Shown here: piece after piece, positions 46,691 to 61,589 of the stretch
Layout of the letters: each line of letters starts with the position of its first letter
Position numbering within the stretch: position 1 is the first letter of the stretch
Assembly: GCA_023634235.1 (NCBI GenBank)
Contig: JAMKCF010000073.1
Location: 400,668-464,667 of the forward strand
Length of the DNA stretch: 64,000 nt
Reading direction: 5' to 3'
Source: Pisaster brevispinus
Lineage: Eukaryota > Echinodermata > Asteroidea > Forcipulatida > Asteriidae
Notes under the pieces: generated by a model
What the model saw: the letters and a program-made list of their open reading frames with translations, nothing else
What the model was told of the DNA's origin: nothing
Database searches by the model: none
Translations under genes and position numbers: made by a program

Positions 46691-48160
46691 TTCAAGTGTT
46701 AATAAAATGACATTTTATACCATTCAAATTAGTAATGTTTCCCCCACTTACAGGAGGGTTCTATGTATTGAAAGATGAGTGCAGCACAAAACTGAATTTG
46801 ACTTCGGGCCCCTCTTTAGTTGAGACAGTTGGAACAACTTTGTAGGTCTTGAGGGCAGATCCAATATTTATAGGATCCAGAAACACACAATTCTTTTGTG
46901 CTTGTCCCACCATCAGAAGAATCTATTTCCTCCTTCAAAGTCGTATATCCTGTTTATACAAAAGCAACTACAATTATCAGTTCCCCTTGTTTAATAAACG
47001 ATCCAGAGATCTTTCCTCCAGTTCTTAGTTTTGTTGTTAGTTCGGCCAAAAATATACAACTTTCTCAAATTAAAGATGGTGTCAAAGATGGGTAAATTAC
47101 TCAAAACATTTACCACCATAAAAAGTCTTACTTTGGTAAGAAGCTCTGCAGCTGTTGATTGTATTATCTACTTTGAAAAAGGATTCACTTCGAACTTATA
47201 TGCATTTTTCGCCCGAGTTGTTTGAGAATCTGAGAACGTATCGAGCATGAACAGTTTCACAATTTTTTTTCAAAGAATGAAATTTCAAATTCCCATGGTG
47301 TCCGTTTGCGAATGGTGCGGCCAGTTGCGAATGGGACCCACTGTCACCTTGGTAAACGCGGATGGATTTGACGTTCTTGTGAAAGTGCAGTGAAAGGTTT
47401 TTGAAGTGTTTTGTTCACAAGTAGCCTGTGTTCAGCTGAAACTTTTAGATATGACTTGTATTGTATTTTTGTTGATAATTTTGCCAATACATCAGCCTTA
47501 CGTTGACTTAAACCAGTCTATACACTACCCTGAAGAGTAAACAATAACAACTATCATTTCCCCTTGTTTAATAAAGGGTACATACATTTCTTCCGCCATT
47601 TCTCAGTTTTGTTAGTTTAGCTAAAGTCGACAACTTCCGTATTGACAATTTAATATTCCGTTTCCTCAAATTAGGTCATTGATTCTGGTAAGGATAATAA
47701 TATAGTTGATTTACTTTGGTCTGCCCTCTAAGTGAAATAAATTATGTTGTTGTTTTTTATCCTGATTTTTATCCAAATCATACATGAAAATTGAAAAACA
47801 TAAATTAAAATTATTGGTTTCTAGAGCAGATGAACCGATCGTGAGATGAATGCCCAGTAACAATACTTGAACACGAATCATCAACACATATTGTAAATTA
47901 TCTGTTTTGTTGCACTGTTCTAGTCATCAAAACTATAAATCACAATCAATTTAATTTATTTAAATTTGTCCAAGTACCCGATAAAGAACAATGTTTAGTA
48001 TTGTGCTGACAGAAACTGTTAGACCTTGCCCACTTGTGAAGATTTGAGGAGATTTTTTTTAAATAAAGTTGAGATTGGTAAATGAGAAATTGTTGTGTTT
48101 GTGTGTTGTTGTTTAGACAAAAGAGTTCTTTATTTGTGGGTTTTAAATTTAATTCATAAA
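46690..48160. repeat. Block B, copy 8 (right half)
   Basis: Landmarks AAAGATGAGTGCAGCACAAA near 46770, GAATGGTGCGGCCAGTTGCG near 47311, CAGTAACAATACTTGAACAC near 47854. Very close to copy 1 (2100-4200), including the downstream tetranucleotide array, so copies 1 and 8 are probably recent duplicates. Confidence 0.8.
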
Positions 48161-48167
48161 AAACAAC

Positions 48168-49797
<1,630 letters not shown>

Positions 49798-49799
49798 CA

Positions 49800-51330
49800 A
49801 ACTAAACAACGAAAAATAGTATAGAGAAATCATAACAGATTTGTTTTACTGGTGTAAACAATTGGTCTAATTCATCTATATTCTCCCTCGCGTCCCTGTA
49901 CAATCTGTCTAAGGCTAAAACCAACAATCATATTATTTGCAACTTAGCAGAGATAGTCTCTAAAGCAACAAACATTCCCTGTTAATAAAAATACCACACT
50001 TATTAAGTTGTTTGGATACAAACTGAGACGATGTGTCTCTACGGGGAAAGGTTCACTTCCCTCCCAGGGAGTCAGCACGTGTAGTGCAGCTGCAGTAAGA
50101 TTGAATTTTTGTTTAATTAATACACTATGTGTGAAGTTGACTTAGATTAGGCTTGCAACTGTTTGACACCATTAAATGTCCTTGTGGAGTTTTACAATTT
50201 TCAGGTCGAATAATGTCCATTTTTATTTTTTTTATTTTTATTTGTTTTAGCGGTACATGCTTATTACATGTACTTTAATTGATTACAGGATACATCACAC
50301 AGCTACATAGACACATTAAAAAAAACCACATATACAAATTTGGGAGTATTATTAAAATGCAATGGGATAGGACTATCTGGAAGGCTGGGTGTAAAGTAAC
50401 AGCTGCAGTACACATACTTTTCTCGAGGGGCATACTGAGTATGATACATTATTCTCTTTGTTAAGTAAATCCAAACACCATTTTCCCGCTGAAAGACCGC
50501 ACTGCTACCTTTCAAGTCTGTGTTCTGTACGCATTTTAATGTTTTAAAAAAATTAAATTAGTATTCATAGAACCCCAGTAATGATTTGGCTTTACCCAAA
50601 CTGGGGAAAAGGTAAAAAACATAACAGTTGGGCATTAATTAACCTTGATCCTGTTATCTTTAAATACAATTTCAAGTAACGTTTACTCCTGGATTTTCTG
50701 GATTTTTTGGTAAAGAGCCACCACTTTCTTTCATCACTGTTGCCCCGCCCACAAACAAATAAATACCTGTCGATTTATTTCAGCAGTTTCAGCGATGTAT
50801 AAATACCTGTCGATTTATTTCAGCAGTTTCAGCGATGTGGAGGCATTCATTTTGAGTCAAACAATCAAACGTAATCTCCAATTTAATATTAATTAATTCC
50901 TTAAACAAAATTTACCAACCGCCACCCCAGGGGAGAGTCCAGATGAGTTCAACTCTAAAAATGAATATTGCTATAATCTTCCTATTACGGTCTGCTGAGC
51001 TTACAAAATGTTCACGTCTTGCTCTTCTCGTTTCTGGTTCTGAATTGCCAATTAGGTAGATTTTTTATTCAAAAGATGGGGGTTAACAGGCAGTGGAGTA
51101 TTACGTAATAAGCTAATTTAAATAACAACAAGCACAGGGTGTGTGTGTACCTTCTGACCGTAACACTTCCTTTATCCTGTTAGCAGCAGCTGCAGTAGGA
51201 TCAAACAAGCCGTGCACACAGTGTATATAAAAGTTATGAGATTCTGTGTAAGAAAGTGTTCACAAAAGACTTAACAATATTGACAATTATCTGTTCGACT
51301 ATAAGGTTTCGCAGCTAATTACAATCAATG
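49800..51330. repeat. Block B, copy 9 (left half)
   Basis: Follows the array with AGTATAGAGAAATC as in copy 2, then GAGACGATGTGTCTCTACGG near 50025 and ATTGCCCCGCCC-like sequence near 50740. It includes a local 50-bp tandem duplication of ACCTGTCGATTTATTTCAGC (50766 and 50803) and ends near GTGTATATAAAAG (51220). Confidence 0.75.
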
Positions 51331-51845
51331 AAATTTACCAATCAGCTTTAATTGGAAATAAATTGGCAAAATATTAATCTTTATGGATAAACTGCAACTG
51401 CCCTTTAATTTGAGGCTATAATTGGTACAGAAGAATAAATAAATCTCGTATAACAACTTATTGAGTGATTGTCCTTCCTTTTTGAAAGACAAAGTAAAGG
51501 AGTAGTAATTACCAACCTAAAAAAGAGCTGATTTATAATTGAAATTTTAAAACTCATTGATTATAAAGCTCATAACCAGAAGCAATCATCCTGTCTAAAA
51601 TGCTGTTACAAACAGAGACATTTGCAAAGACCAGTCCCAAAACCTTACATAAGCCGTAAATCGGCTCAGTCTGATAGGAAAGTGAACCAACTCCCTGACA
51701 AAATATAATTAGTTTCCCGCTATTTTCGCTCAAATGTGACCAGTGGATAAACTTAAAACATACTGAGAAAGAAATAGCTTTTTCCAAAATCAATGATGTA
51801 TCATAGTTTTAGTTAGAGAACCAAATCCCAAGACCTCCTTCAACA
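51330..51845. other. No gene seen
   Basis: Short frames only. 51655-51740 matches 6635-6712 of block B copy 2 (AATCGGCTCAG, GGAA-GTGAA-CAACTCCCTGAC). Confidence 0.5.
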
Positions 51846-51902
51846 ACAACAGCAGTATAAATAAGCAGCAAACAGCAGCAGCAGCAGCAGCAAACAACAG
51901 GA

Positions 51903-51933
<31 letters not shown>

Positions 51934-51965
51934 AACAGCAGCAGCAGCAGCAGAAGCAGCAGCAA
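51846..51965. repeat. (CAG)n trinucleotide array with CAA interruptions
   Basis: Runs of CAG broken by AAACAG and AACAGG. No coding context on either strand. Confidence 0.95.
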
Positions 51966-52175
51966 AAATGAGGCTTTCAAATTGAATGCCTCACAGAGCA
52001 TTGACTGATGCGTGTGTTGAAAATGAGGCTGCCAAATAGATTGGCTCACTGAGCCTAGACTGACCCGTATGTTGAAAATGAGATTGTCAAATAGACTGGC
52101 TTACAGAGCATAGATTGATACGTGTGTTGACAATAAGGCAGTCAATTAGACTGGTTCACAGAGACGTTGCAAATG
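51966..52175. repeat. 56-bp minisatellite upstream of G6
   Basis: Same family as 10925-11150 (AATGAGGCTGCCAAATAGA, CATAGATTGATACGTGTG). It directly abuts the CAG array. Confidence 0.85.
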
Positions 52176-52331
52176 TACTCCTTAGCTTGTCCTCGTGGCA
52201 GTACCAACTAACCAATCCTCTAATGACTGATTGAGCCATTTCTCCACCAAAGTGTAATTTTCTGGGGAGTCACCTGCCAAGTCCGGATATTTTTATTGAT
52301 TGTATTTGTTTCGAGTGGCCGAACATTATTT

Positions 52332-52711
52332 TCACTCATGTACTAAGCACATATGCCATATAAATTACAGACCTACCAAGATCAAACCCTCTGATAAGTG
52401 GACTCGTCTGTAATTATTGAAACAATTAAAAAAGAAGGGCTCATAAAATTAAACTTATGTAAACAATTGTTTGCACATAAAAAAAAAGAAATAAGTATTT
52501 ATACTCGGATCTAAACATTGGTTCCGTCAAGCATCGGGATAAAGTGGAAGGCTGCCGCGCCCTTATGGGTTAAAAAGGATGATGTTTAACTTGATTTGCA
52601 TTGTCCGTGGAATATGCAAAAGTTTAAGAAAAGATTTGGTAAAAATCGGGCCATGCAACTTTAACTAGAGGAACTCATTCCCACCTTGGCTCAATAATTA
52701 AAAGAGGAAGT
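52332..52711 (+). promoter_or_regulatory. G6 upstream segment with PU.1/ETS-type box
   Basis: Duplicated at 24517-24910 without a gene. GAGGAAGT at 52704-52711 in AAAAGAGGAAGTTAAAAT, 245 bp before the G6 ATG. The purine-rich lead AAAAGAGGAAGT is the best PU.1-like match in the window. Confidence 0.6.
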
Positions 52712-52948
52712 TAAAATAACCAGACACAAATATTATATGCAGTGTCTGGTTAAGTGTCAACAATCTTTACAAAAAAAAACCAACTACAACACTTTGTTTC
52801 AACACTGGAGTTCATAGTGAGCGGACCTCTCTGTCAAGGAAGAGCACGGTAACGGGTATGCCAGCTTCTATCCGGCCTTTACTGTAATATGTCACTATAT
52901 GTACATGTATATATGTCATTGAACACTGTTTTCATTCAGCGTAAAAAG

Positions 52949-54733
52949 ATGTATCCAGTTGTTCTGGTTGTGCTTGTATTGTCTTATGGATGTAGAGCGT
53001 GTGTAATCAACGGACATCCAGAAGACACTGCTGCCGAGGTAGGAGAGACCGCCACGTTGACGTGTAGCACTGACGTCACTACGTGTGATTATGCCAAATG
53101 TTACCTTCATTGGCAGAGTGAGACAACAGACACATTTAAAACAATTACTACATGTGCTTCTGTGTATCATCAGTATCCAGACAGATATTCAGTATCTTCT
53201 GGTCCTGACTGGTCTTTAACGATTACAGATGTCCAGTCAAGTGATGCGAGGCGATATCGATGCAGCATTTACTCATTTTGAACAAACACCTGGGCTTATT
53301 CTTCCCCTGCGACCCTCATCATACCTTCACTAATCGACGTCAGTGTCCAACTGCCTCATCGTCCAATAATAACTGGAGAAAATGCTACATTCCATTGTAA
53401 CGTTCAGCCAGAACGTAGAGCTCTACCAACCCTCAATGTGAATTGGTTTGTGAATGGAACCGACGTTAAAACATTTCAAGATCAATCATTTTATCATTTG
53501 GATAACGACGGACACACCTTGACATTTCTTAAGATAAGTGTTAACTACACTAACGTGTATTGTAAGGCATTCAGTGGAACTAAATACGTGAAAAAAAGTG
53601 ACAACTATCTGATACTTATTCATCCTCAGAAGAAATTGGTAACATCCGCTTCTCCAATACCTCAGACTGAAGAGTCTCATCCCAACCGTGACAGCACGGT
53701 GTCTTCTTACTCAACAACACCAAGAGAGGGATACATACCGAGTTTGGCCGTTGAGGGAGCACACCAGTCCACATCCATCTATTCTTCTACCAAGAACCCA
53801 GACCTTAAGATCCAATACTCATCCTCGGATGATAATAAAACATTCATCTTAGTAGGAGGAGTTATCACTGCTGTCTTTTTAATGCTAGTCATCTCATTCC
53901 TTATTTACTGTCTCGTCTTCAAAAAACAATCCAAAGCGACAGACAACACACGTTCTGCATCTACACCTAAAAGTGGTGAAGGAGAAAGTGAAGCAGACGA
54001 GATTTCAGAAACCCAACTGCACGGAGTCACTCCGAGGTGTAATCAAGAATTTGACCGCACTAGCTCTGCAGGGGAGAGGTCAGTTGAGTTCCTGAGAGAA
54101 ACAATCGGTGTAGTAGTGACATTGGACTTACACCAACAGGCAGAGACGAAACATGATCAAGACCCCGTGGAAAAACCTCTGTCCACTAAAACTGATGGAT
54201 CAGTCAAAGATGGGAAGAAACGTAATGACAAACAGAATCATTTTGAGTCCATGTACGCTGTGGTGGATGAAAGTCGCGCCAAATGCAAGATATTTGGCGC
54301 CATTTCCACTGAAGAGGCGTCTAGGAAAGTCTCCGGAGTTGGGAACGATGGATCGAGGCTGAATTGCGGAACAGACATCGCTCAGACCCTGAGTAGTTGT
54401 TCCAATAATGACAGTCCGTCTGAGCGTAATAAATCAACCGTCGCTGTGAAGGATTTGCCGGTACCAGGGCGCGTTGTTGACCGTCAACCGTCCGGTCAGA
54501 AACCCCCTAGCGTCACCCCGTACCATCTCTCCAAACGCCGAGCGAACACCACGACCCAAGCCAAGGCCGCACTAGAGCAGACGGCAGACCGTGGTAAGGA
54601 CGGTCTCGTCAAGGATGACCCAAGACAGTGGAATGTGGAAGGTCTGATCTACGCTGACTTGGATCTATCGCGAGGATCGGCAATAATCATCCACCCGGAG
54701 GAGGAGACGGTTTATCCTGACATTGGAAACTAG
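52949..54733 (+). pseudogene. G6: long-tail ITIM receptor with one nonsense codon
   Basis: Long-tail copy of 594 sense positions plus stop, open except TGA at codon 111 (53279-53281), where sisters have GGA, in the CDR3-like loop right after Ig1's last cysteine. Ig1 (six cysteines, loop TCDYAKC), Ig2, stalk, membrane helix (LVGGVITAVFLMLVISF) and tail follow. Tyr436 in SMYAVV and Tyr568 in LIYADL fit ITIM; Tyr589 in TVYPDI fits the ITSM pattern TxYxx(V/I). The reading frame ends DIGN-stop, 24 residues earlier than G7. An in-frame upstream start at 52889 was not used because it lies in 5' leader sequence that sisters do not translate. A single otherwise silent stop suggests a recent null allele, a secreted single-domain product, or readthrough. 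Confidence 0.86.
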
Positions 54734-55880
54734 AAGACTGTGGGAAAGATGAGGGAGGTAACTACATGCCACGCCCTTAAAACAATTTATAACCAGTGAC
54801 AAAACAAAATGAGAAAGAGATTGGGGAGAAAACAAGGTATTTTTTATTTTATTTTTAGTCTGTATCGTCGATATTGTCTCAAACCAACAACGATTGAAAT
54901 TCAAAATTTTCTGACATTTTGGAGAATTAGTGAATAGTTATTTTGGCAATGACGAAATACAATTTTAATTTTACCAACCATCAATGGTTGAACCTAAAAA
55001 TATAACAAGTCATGGTAACTTATTGAACCAAAATTATTGTTAGATATCGATTGTTTAACACTTAATCCGGTATTGTAAGTTTCATTTGATGACGATGACA
55101 AGGGGCTGTCCAAAATTCTCAACAATTTCAAGATAAAACTGAGAGTTCAAACATTCTAATCAAATCATGCTATGTATCTAAGTTCTTCACTTGCGTGTAC
55201 AGCCTCAATAGTATCAACCCCTCAACCTCTTTCCCAGGTAGTATACTCTAAGAAGATCCTGTAATTTTCTGACAGCCTCTCGTAATGTTGTTTATAATTG
55301 TTGTAAATTTACTTTTAAGACATGTTTATAACTTCTGGCAACAAATCAGTAATAATGTCATAGACTTTTTAAACGGGCGTTTTCTGGTCAATTATGAGGA
55401 AGTAAGTATGAATTTAACAAGGAACTAACTCAGTCAAATATCTACTCAGAAAACTCATTAAATTTTATTATTTAATTAATTTACTCATAAAACATGTTAA
55501 CTTAAGATAGCACTTTAGCTGAGCTTTTAGGTAATTGGTTTTAATGATAAAACAAATTATCTGATGGTTTGTTCATATTTTTGAATTACTCGTAGGCCTA
55601 TTCGTATTCAGAGATCTTGTTTACTAATTACCGTTACTCGGATATCAAATTACTGGGTAGGCCCTACCTGGATACTTGTAGTCGTCCTAGTATTCAATGA
55701 CCCAAGTACCCGTACTCAAGTACTGGGCCTAGTGCCAGTTCTTGATACTCAACTGAAAAGTACACTGCTTATGCAAGCTTCTGGACTAGCATACATATTG
55801 TCATTGGCATTTTTGTTGGTTCCGAAACCAACTTCAATGCGATTTGAATGAGCTTGAAGGCAAGATCAAGTCTGTAACTA
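54734..55880. other. 3' flank of G6, no gene seen
   Basis: Matches the G5 remnant flank at first (GTATCGTCGATATTGTCTCAAACCA, in part), then the third copy of the 668-bp unit (55010-55640), then GGATACTTGTAGTCGTCCTAG, which also follows G7 at 63930. Confidence 0.6.
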
Positions 55881-55884
55881 CGCA

Positions 55885-57480
55885 GCGGGTCTTTTATGGA
55901 CCTTTCTAAGACTCAATGATGCGCAAAACAATGGGACCCATTTCCAGCTTAGGTGAATAGCACATAACCTCCAGCCGCAAATACTGTCCATGTTTTCGTT
56001 GCAGTGTACACTCCACAGGGCACAGCAAGGAAACAAAAAAGAACACAGAAATGTAAGAACCGGTTTGTTTACCAGTGTAATATTTTACCCCTCTGCCCCT
56101 CGTCAGAGTGTCTCCATACATCTTTTCATAAATCAGTGAAAGGCTAAAACCAGCAATCATACTATTCCCAAGACCACATTCATTTTCTAAAGCCACAGTC
56201 ATTCCCTTTTAATCAAAATACCAAAAGTAAAGTTGTTTGGATACAAAATGAGACGATGTATCCCAACGGGGATGGGTTCATTTACCCTCTAGGGAGTCAG
56301 CACGGGTACCACGGCCGATGCAGAAAGAGTAATTTTGTTTCTTTAAAAAAAAATCGTGAACTTGACTTTTATAAAGATTGCAACTGTTAGACAGTATTGT
56401 TAAATGTCCTTGTGAAGTTTTCCATTATCGATCAGGTCTTTAAACTTTTAAATTGTTTAATGTTTTTGCGTGTGGCTAATTACTTGTATTTTAATTAATT
56501 ACGTAGATTTACTATGCAGCTGCATAAGAAACGCTAAAAAAGAGATCGTAAACAAATTTAGGAGTAATCTTTTTTAAGTTGATTCTTTCAAAATGTAAAA
56601 GTTAAATGGGATAGGACTGTTAGGAAGGATGGGGTAAATTAGGAAATTGTGAGAGAATCTTGCACCAATTCAGTGTTTTTCTGAGACAGCATCACTACAC
56701 ATGCTTCCCTGAGGCTAAGTAAGTGAGAGCATTTCCTCTTTGTGTATAGTAAATCCAAACATCAATTTTCCGCTATTAAACCGCACTACTAGCTCTCAAG
56801 GCAGTGTAATCTACGCGGTTTATTGATTTAGAAAGATTACATTTGTATTAATGGAGCCCCAGTGGTGATTTGGCTGTACCCAAACAGGGGATGGAAATTT
56901 AAAGTTTAACAGTTGGGCGTTGATTAACCTAGATACTGTTATCTTTACAATAATTTGAAAGAAACGTTTACTTCTGAACTCTCCTGTATTTTGGCAAGGA
57001 GCCACCACCTTCTATCAACTCCATTGCCCCGCCCACAAACTAGTAAATACCTGACTAGTTATTCCAGATAGTTTCACCGATGTGAAGGCATTCATTGTGA
57101 GTCAAACAATCACAAGTAATCTCCAATTTAACATTATTGAATTTGTTTATAAAACTTATCAACCGATTCTATTAGATGATGCCGACCCTCCACAAGGAGG
57201 GGAGAGGCCAAGATGAGTTTATCTAAAAAAAATAAGAAAGATATTTGCTATAATCATTCTTAAATCTAGTGGTTTAAGTCTTGCACTCAGACCTAACAAG
57301 CCGTGCACACATTGTGTATATAAAACTTATGGGACTTTGTGTAAGAAAGTAATAATAAAAGAGAAAACGATCTTGAATTGAAAAAACATGTTCCGACTAT
57401 AAGAATTCACAGTAATTTATAATTAACGACATTTACCATTCACCTCAAATTCGATTTAAATTAGCTGATGTGTTTCTTGT
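55885..57480. repeat. Block B, copy 10 (left half)
   Basis: Landmarks GACGATGTATCCCAACGGGG near 56252, GTGGTGATTTGGCTGTACCC near 56863, CCGTGCACACATTGTGTATA near 57301. Closest to copy 4. Confidence 0.75.
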
Positions 57481-57860
57481 AATCCATACCAGCAAGATTA
57501 AGCATTTAGGGAGAATAGACCTACAATCCTGAAAAAAAGACTTTTATAATAACCTGAACCTGCCCGTCACTTCAACCCCCTGCCCCCACCTAACCCCACC
57601 TAAATAATGTTGTTTTATCATGCTTGAGCAAAGACCGCAATGAGATCAAATTAACAGGGGACCGGGGTGGGGCAAGATTTTTGGGGTACAGCAAGTTTTT
57701 GGTCGGGATTTGTACGCTATTTTTTGGCATGGTGGTTCAATTTCAAATATATGCGTCCATATAAAGGCTATTTTGGGGGGATGAAACGTTTTTGCAGTGA
57801 CTTGTCGATTCCAGTCAAAACGCTAACCAATGCCCAGACACCGAGATGTTTATATTGAGT
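57480..57860. other. No gene recognised
   Basis: A 63-codon frame at 57667-57858 shows no domain. C-rich run CCCCCTGCCCCCACCTAACC near 57578. Confidence 0.45.
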
Positions 57861-58730
57861 ACTTTTCCACACAATTAAGATAGCGGCTTTCACTATCAAG
57901 TTTATTGTCGTTAGTTCCCTTTTGCTGCTGGCATATCATCTTTTCTTTTTTAGTTTCATTCCATTAAGGTTTGTTTGTGTTTTTCATAAATTCTTCTGGA
58001 TCCTGTCAGTTTTCTACGAAGCAGTTTTCCATTTCATTTTGATAGTTAGGATTTGTGGGTGTTGCAGTCGCTGGAGATGTCGGTGGTTATGATCTAACTT
58101 TTGTTAATTAAATGTTTTCAAAATGTTGTCTTAGAAAACATGGTGAAAACACGGTATAAAGCCTGAACACATCCCAAAATAGAAAACATGCATGTGATTT
58201 ATCATGTGTTTTTTCTTGGTTTCGGGATTTTCTCAAAACCTATTTGAGCCCGTTACATTTTCTTGAAAGAAAGAAAGTTGTCTCCAAAGGGAGAAATAAC
58301 TAGTTTACATTGTGTCTAAACCTTAAAATTTGTATCTCTGGTGATGTACGGAATCTGTAAACCTTCTGAATTGTAACATCTGTGATGTTCTGGGTCTAGC
58401 AAAAGGGGCTTACGCCCATAACCATTTCCTTGTTTTTAAAATCTCATTGTGAGAAAAACAAACAAACTAATATGTTTAATCTCAAGAGGTTTATTTTGTA
58501 CCTCAATCAAGCTGACCCTAAACTTAGCCATATTCCCTCTCTCCAACAACAGCCGTGAATACTGATGTGATTTATAGGAAAGAGGTACCAGACTATAATT
58601 CTTCCAGCCTAGTTTTCGTTACGTCAATTTAGTGATAATAAGATGACACATCCTGATTGAAGTCTGTACTGCAAGTTTTTGTCGCCAGCTTAGTTGATAT
58701 GTGAATGTTAATCCATGGTTCGTCTTGTGT
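57860..58730. repeat. Block C, copy 2
   Basis: Matches 18000-18490 (TTCATTCCATTAAGGTTTG, TTTTCATAAATTCTTCTGGA) with an extra piece at about 58095-58265, and continues to AGGAAAGAGGTACCAGACT as in copy 7 (38477). The minus-strand frame of copy 1 is broken here. Confidence 0.65.
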
Positions 58731-59189
58731 TTAAAGAGGGGCTCCAAGGTCAAATTCAATTTGCGATCCACTCATTTTCCAATACATAGAGTCCTTATGA
58801 AAATTGAGAATAATTACAATTCTCTAACCTTAGTATAAAATGCCTCTGTGTTTGATACCCTCAAGTGCAATTTTTCGTCCAAAATTCAAAAACGTTCGCT
58901 GACATCACTTTTCAAATATATGGTCTGTACGTTTTTGAACAGATTTGTTTTATTTAGTTCATAGCTGAATTTGGATGATGTTCAATCAAACGGCATTGAA
59001 TTTGACCTTTTCACCGGCGCGAAAAATCCTCTTTGAAATGTACAGACCCGTTTGTTGTTGATGTCCAATGATGTCATGTTTCACATTTCATACCATTCAA
59101 GTTAGTAATTTTTTCCTCACTTGCAGGAGGATTCTATGTTTTGAAAGATAAGTGTAGCACAAAACTGAATTTGACCTCGGGGCCCCTCT

Positions 59190-60390
59190 TTATTACCACA
59201 TACGATAAGTATAAACACTTATTTTGTACTGAGTGGCTGGAGCAGCCTTTTATTCTAATTGAATACACAGATAATTGCATGATCTTAGAACCATGAACAT
59301 TTTGTCACAAATGCAACCATTTAACCGAACTTAATTTTCAAAATTGAAAGCAAATCTTTCCGGTAGTAATCCAATCCGCAATCCAATCCGCAAAATCATA
59401 ATATATTTGCAAGAAGAGTACTGATCTCCGGCAGTATAATTTGATCCACGTGGACAATATCAACATTGATTTCCGGTAGTAATCCAACCCGCAAAATCTT
59501 ATACAATAATTCTTAAAATTGATTTCCGGTAGTAATCCAATCCGCGAAATCTTATACAATAATACTCAAAATTGATTTCCGGTAGCAATCCAATCCGCGA
59601 AATCCTCATTTAATAAAGGACAAGGGAACAGTTAAATAACATCTCAAAAGGCCTACGCCGGGTTGCATGTTAATCAAATCAATCATAATACCATAGTGCT
59701 AGCAGGTCAATGGCAGAATAAATTGCAAAGCAAAATTTGGCAACAGGTATAAATAAACCAAATAAGACCAAATGATTCAAAAAGTAACAATTGAATGATT
59801 ACACCCGAGGACTATGAAGGTGTACACAATGAAAATCCGGATGTGCTTGCAAAGACCCGATCGGGATAGTAGCCGAATAGGCAAACTCGAAACCCAGTGG
59901 GCAACTTGAGAACGTACGTTGGCCCGTCATGCTTACTATCTCATGCCAACAAGATGATTAGAATCATTACAAGCAATTTTATTAAAAACAAAACAATCCC
60001 GAAGCATACCCTGGCTAGAGTTACCGTTATACCTCAACTTAGGGAGGTAACACCAATGCGATGATATATTATGCCACAAATTAGCTGTAAATGTGATATG
60101 TAGGGGAAGGTGGCGGGAATTTAACGAAACTGATTTTCCTAAGCACAAGAGGACTGCTCAAACAGAAGTGAAGTGTATTTTGCCATGTGGAACGCCGGGT
60201 CCAACCAAGGGGGACGCCGCCCAGAAAAACAAGCCGTAAATCAACTGACACGGCAACGACCAATGGGCAGTTAAATTGTACCAGCATCCGACCATGAAAC
60301 AAACTATGCCCCATGCCCCCGGGCAACCCGCCAGACTGTCTAGTGGCAATAAATTATTTGCAGCTCAAAGTATTGGCCTCAAATCGATTA
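59190..60390. mobile_element. Unclassified insertion, about 1.2 kb
   Basis: Splits block B between CCCCTCTTTA and GTTGAAATAGTTGGAACAAC. It contains the 54-bp minisatellite and a GC-richer 3' half (60150-60340). No reverse transcriptase, transposase or clear terminal repeats; a solo LTR is one possibility. Confidence 0.5.
59355..59605. repeat. ~54-bp minisatellite
   Basis: TTCCGGTAGTAATCCAATCC-type units begin near 59358, 59471, 59524 and 59577, with AAATCTTATACAATAAT between. Confidence 0.85.
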
Positions 60391-61424
60391 GTTGAAATAG
60401 TTGGAACAACTTTGAAGGACTTAAGGGCAGATCCAGATCGCTAAGGTGGATGGATTTGACGTTTTTGTGAAAATACAGTGAGAGGTTTTTGCTGTTCTGT
60501 CAACAAGTTAAAACCAAAAAACACTGTGTTCAGCTGAAATTTTCAGATATGACTTGTATTGTATCTTTCTTGATAATTTTGCCAATACATCAGCATTACG
60601 TTGACTTAAACCAAGCTATGACAGATCCCTGAAAAGTAAAAACAAAAACAACTTTCATTTCCCCTGGTTAATAGTAGGAACAGACTATTCTTCTGCCATT
60701 TCTCATTTTGTTTAGCTAAATCAGACAACTTTATTTCCGCGACCAAATTAAATACATGTATTCCGTTTCCTCAAACTAGGTCATTGATTAAGGTAAGGAT
60801 AAGGACATATATGTTTTCTTTTGGTCTGCCCTTCAAGTGAAATAATATATGTTGTTGTTTTCTATCCTGATTTTAATCCAAATCAAATTACACAACATAA
60901 ATTGAAATAACCGGATAATGAAGCAGATGAACCGATCGCGAGATGCATGCCCAGTAACAGTACTCGATAACGACTCCTCAACACATATTGGTAATTATCT
61001 GTTTTTTTTTGTACTGCGCTAATTATCAACACTATAAATCACAATTAATTTAATTGATTGGAATTTGTCCCAGTACCCAATGGAGACATTTTTTAGTATT
61101 ATGCTGACAGAAACGGTAAGACCATGCCCGCTTGTGAATATTTGAGGAGAATATACTTTTGAAATAAAGTTGAGATTGGTAATTGAGAACTAGTTGTGTC
61201 TTATTGTTAATACCAATTTTCTTTAAATATAATTTAATGCTCTTGAGTTTCTATATTTGTCGCCGCATCCCCTCCAGTTGGATACGAGCGTAGATCTAAA
61301 TAATTTATAAGTGTACAGATTTTGTCTTTTTCTCTGTTCACTTGTATTGATTCCTGGCTAAATGACAGCTGTTGGTTATTATGGCCTCTGACTGAACACA
61401 TATTTTGACTAAAAGGGAGACTGC

Positions 61425-61490
61425 TTACAGCTGGTAGAGCGCCGGTAGGTTAATCTATAGGTCGTTGGTTCAAGTTTGCTCCAGTCAAAA
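61425..61490 (+). other. tRNA-like relic upstream of G7
   Basis: Sister of 10763-10832: CAGCTGGTAGAGCGCCGG and GGTCGTTGGTTCAAGTTTG. No closed acceptor stem seen. Confidence 0.5.
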
Positions 61491-61589
61491 GTCATGTTCA
61501 AGCTCAAATTATTTGAAATTTACTCAATTAGCGTCCCTTGTGATTTATTACTTGATAAAACAAAAATACAGTGTCGTTTCTGGTATTAA

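Larger units (their letters stand above)
58735..61340. repeat. Block B, copy 11, split by a 1.2-kb insertion
   Basis: Left piece 58735-59190 (GTGTTTGATACCCTCAAGTG, GACCTCGGGGCCCCTCTTTA), right piece 60390-61340 (AGTTGGAACAACTTT, CACTGTGTTCAGCTGAA, GCAGATGAACCGATCGCGAG, CCTCCAGTTGGATACGAGCG). The order is that of the other copies; a short stretch is also missing before GGATGGATTTGACG. Confidence 0.75.
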
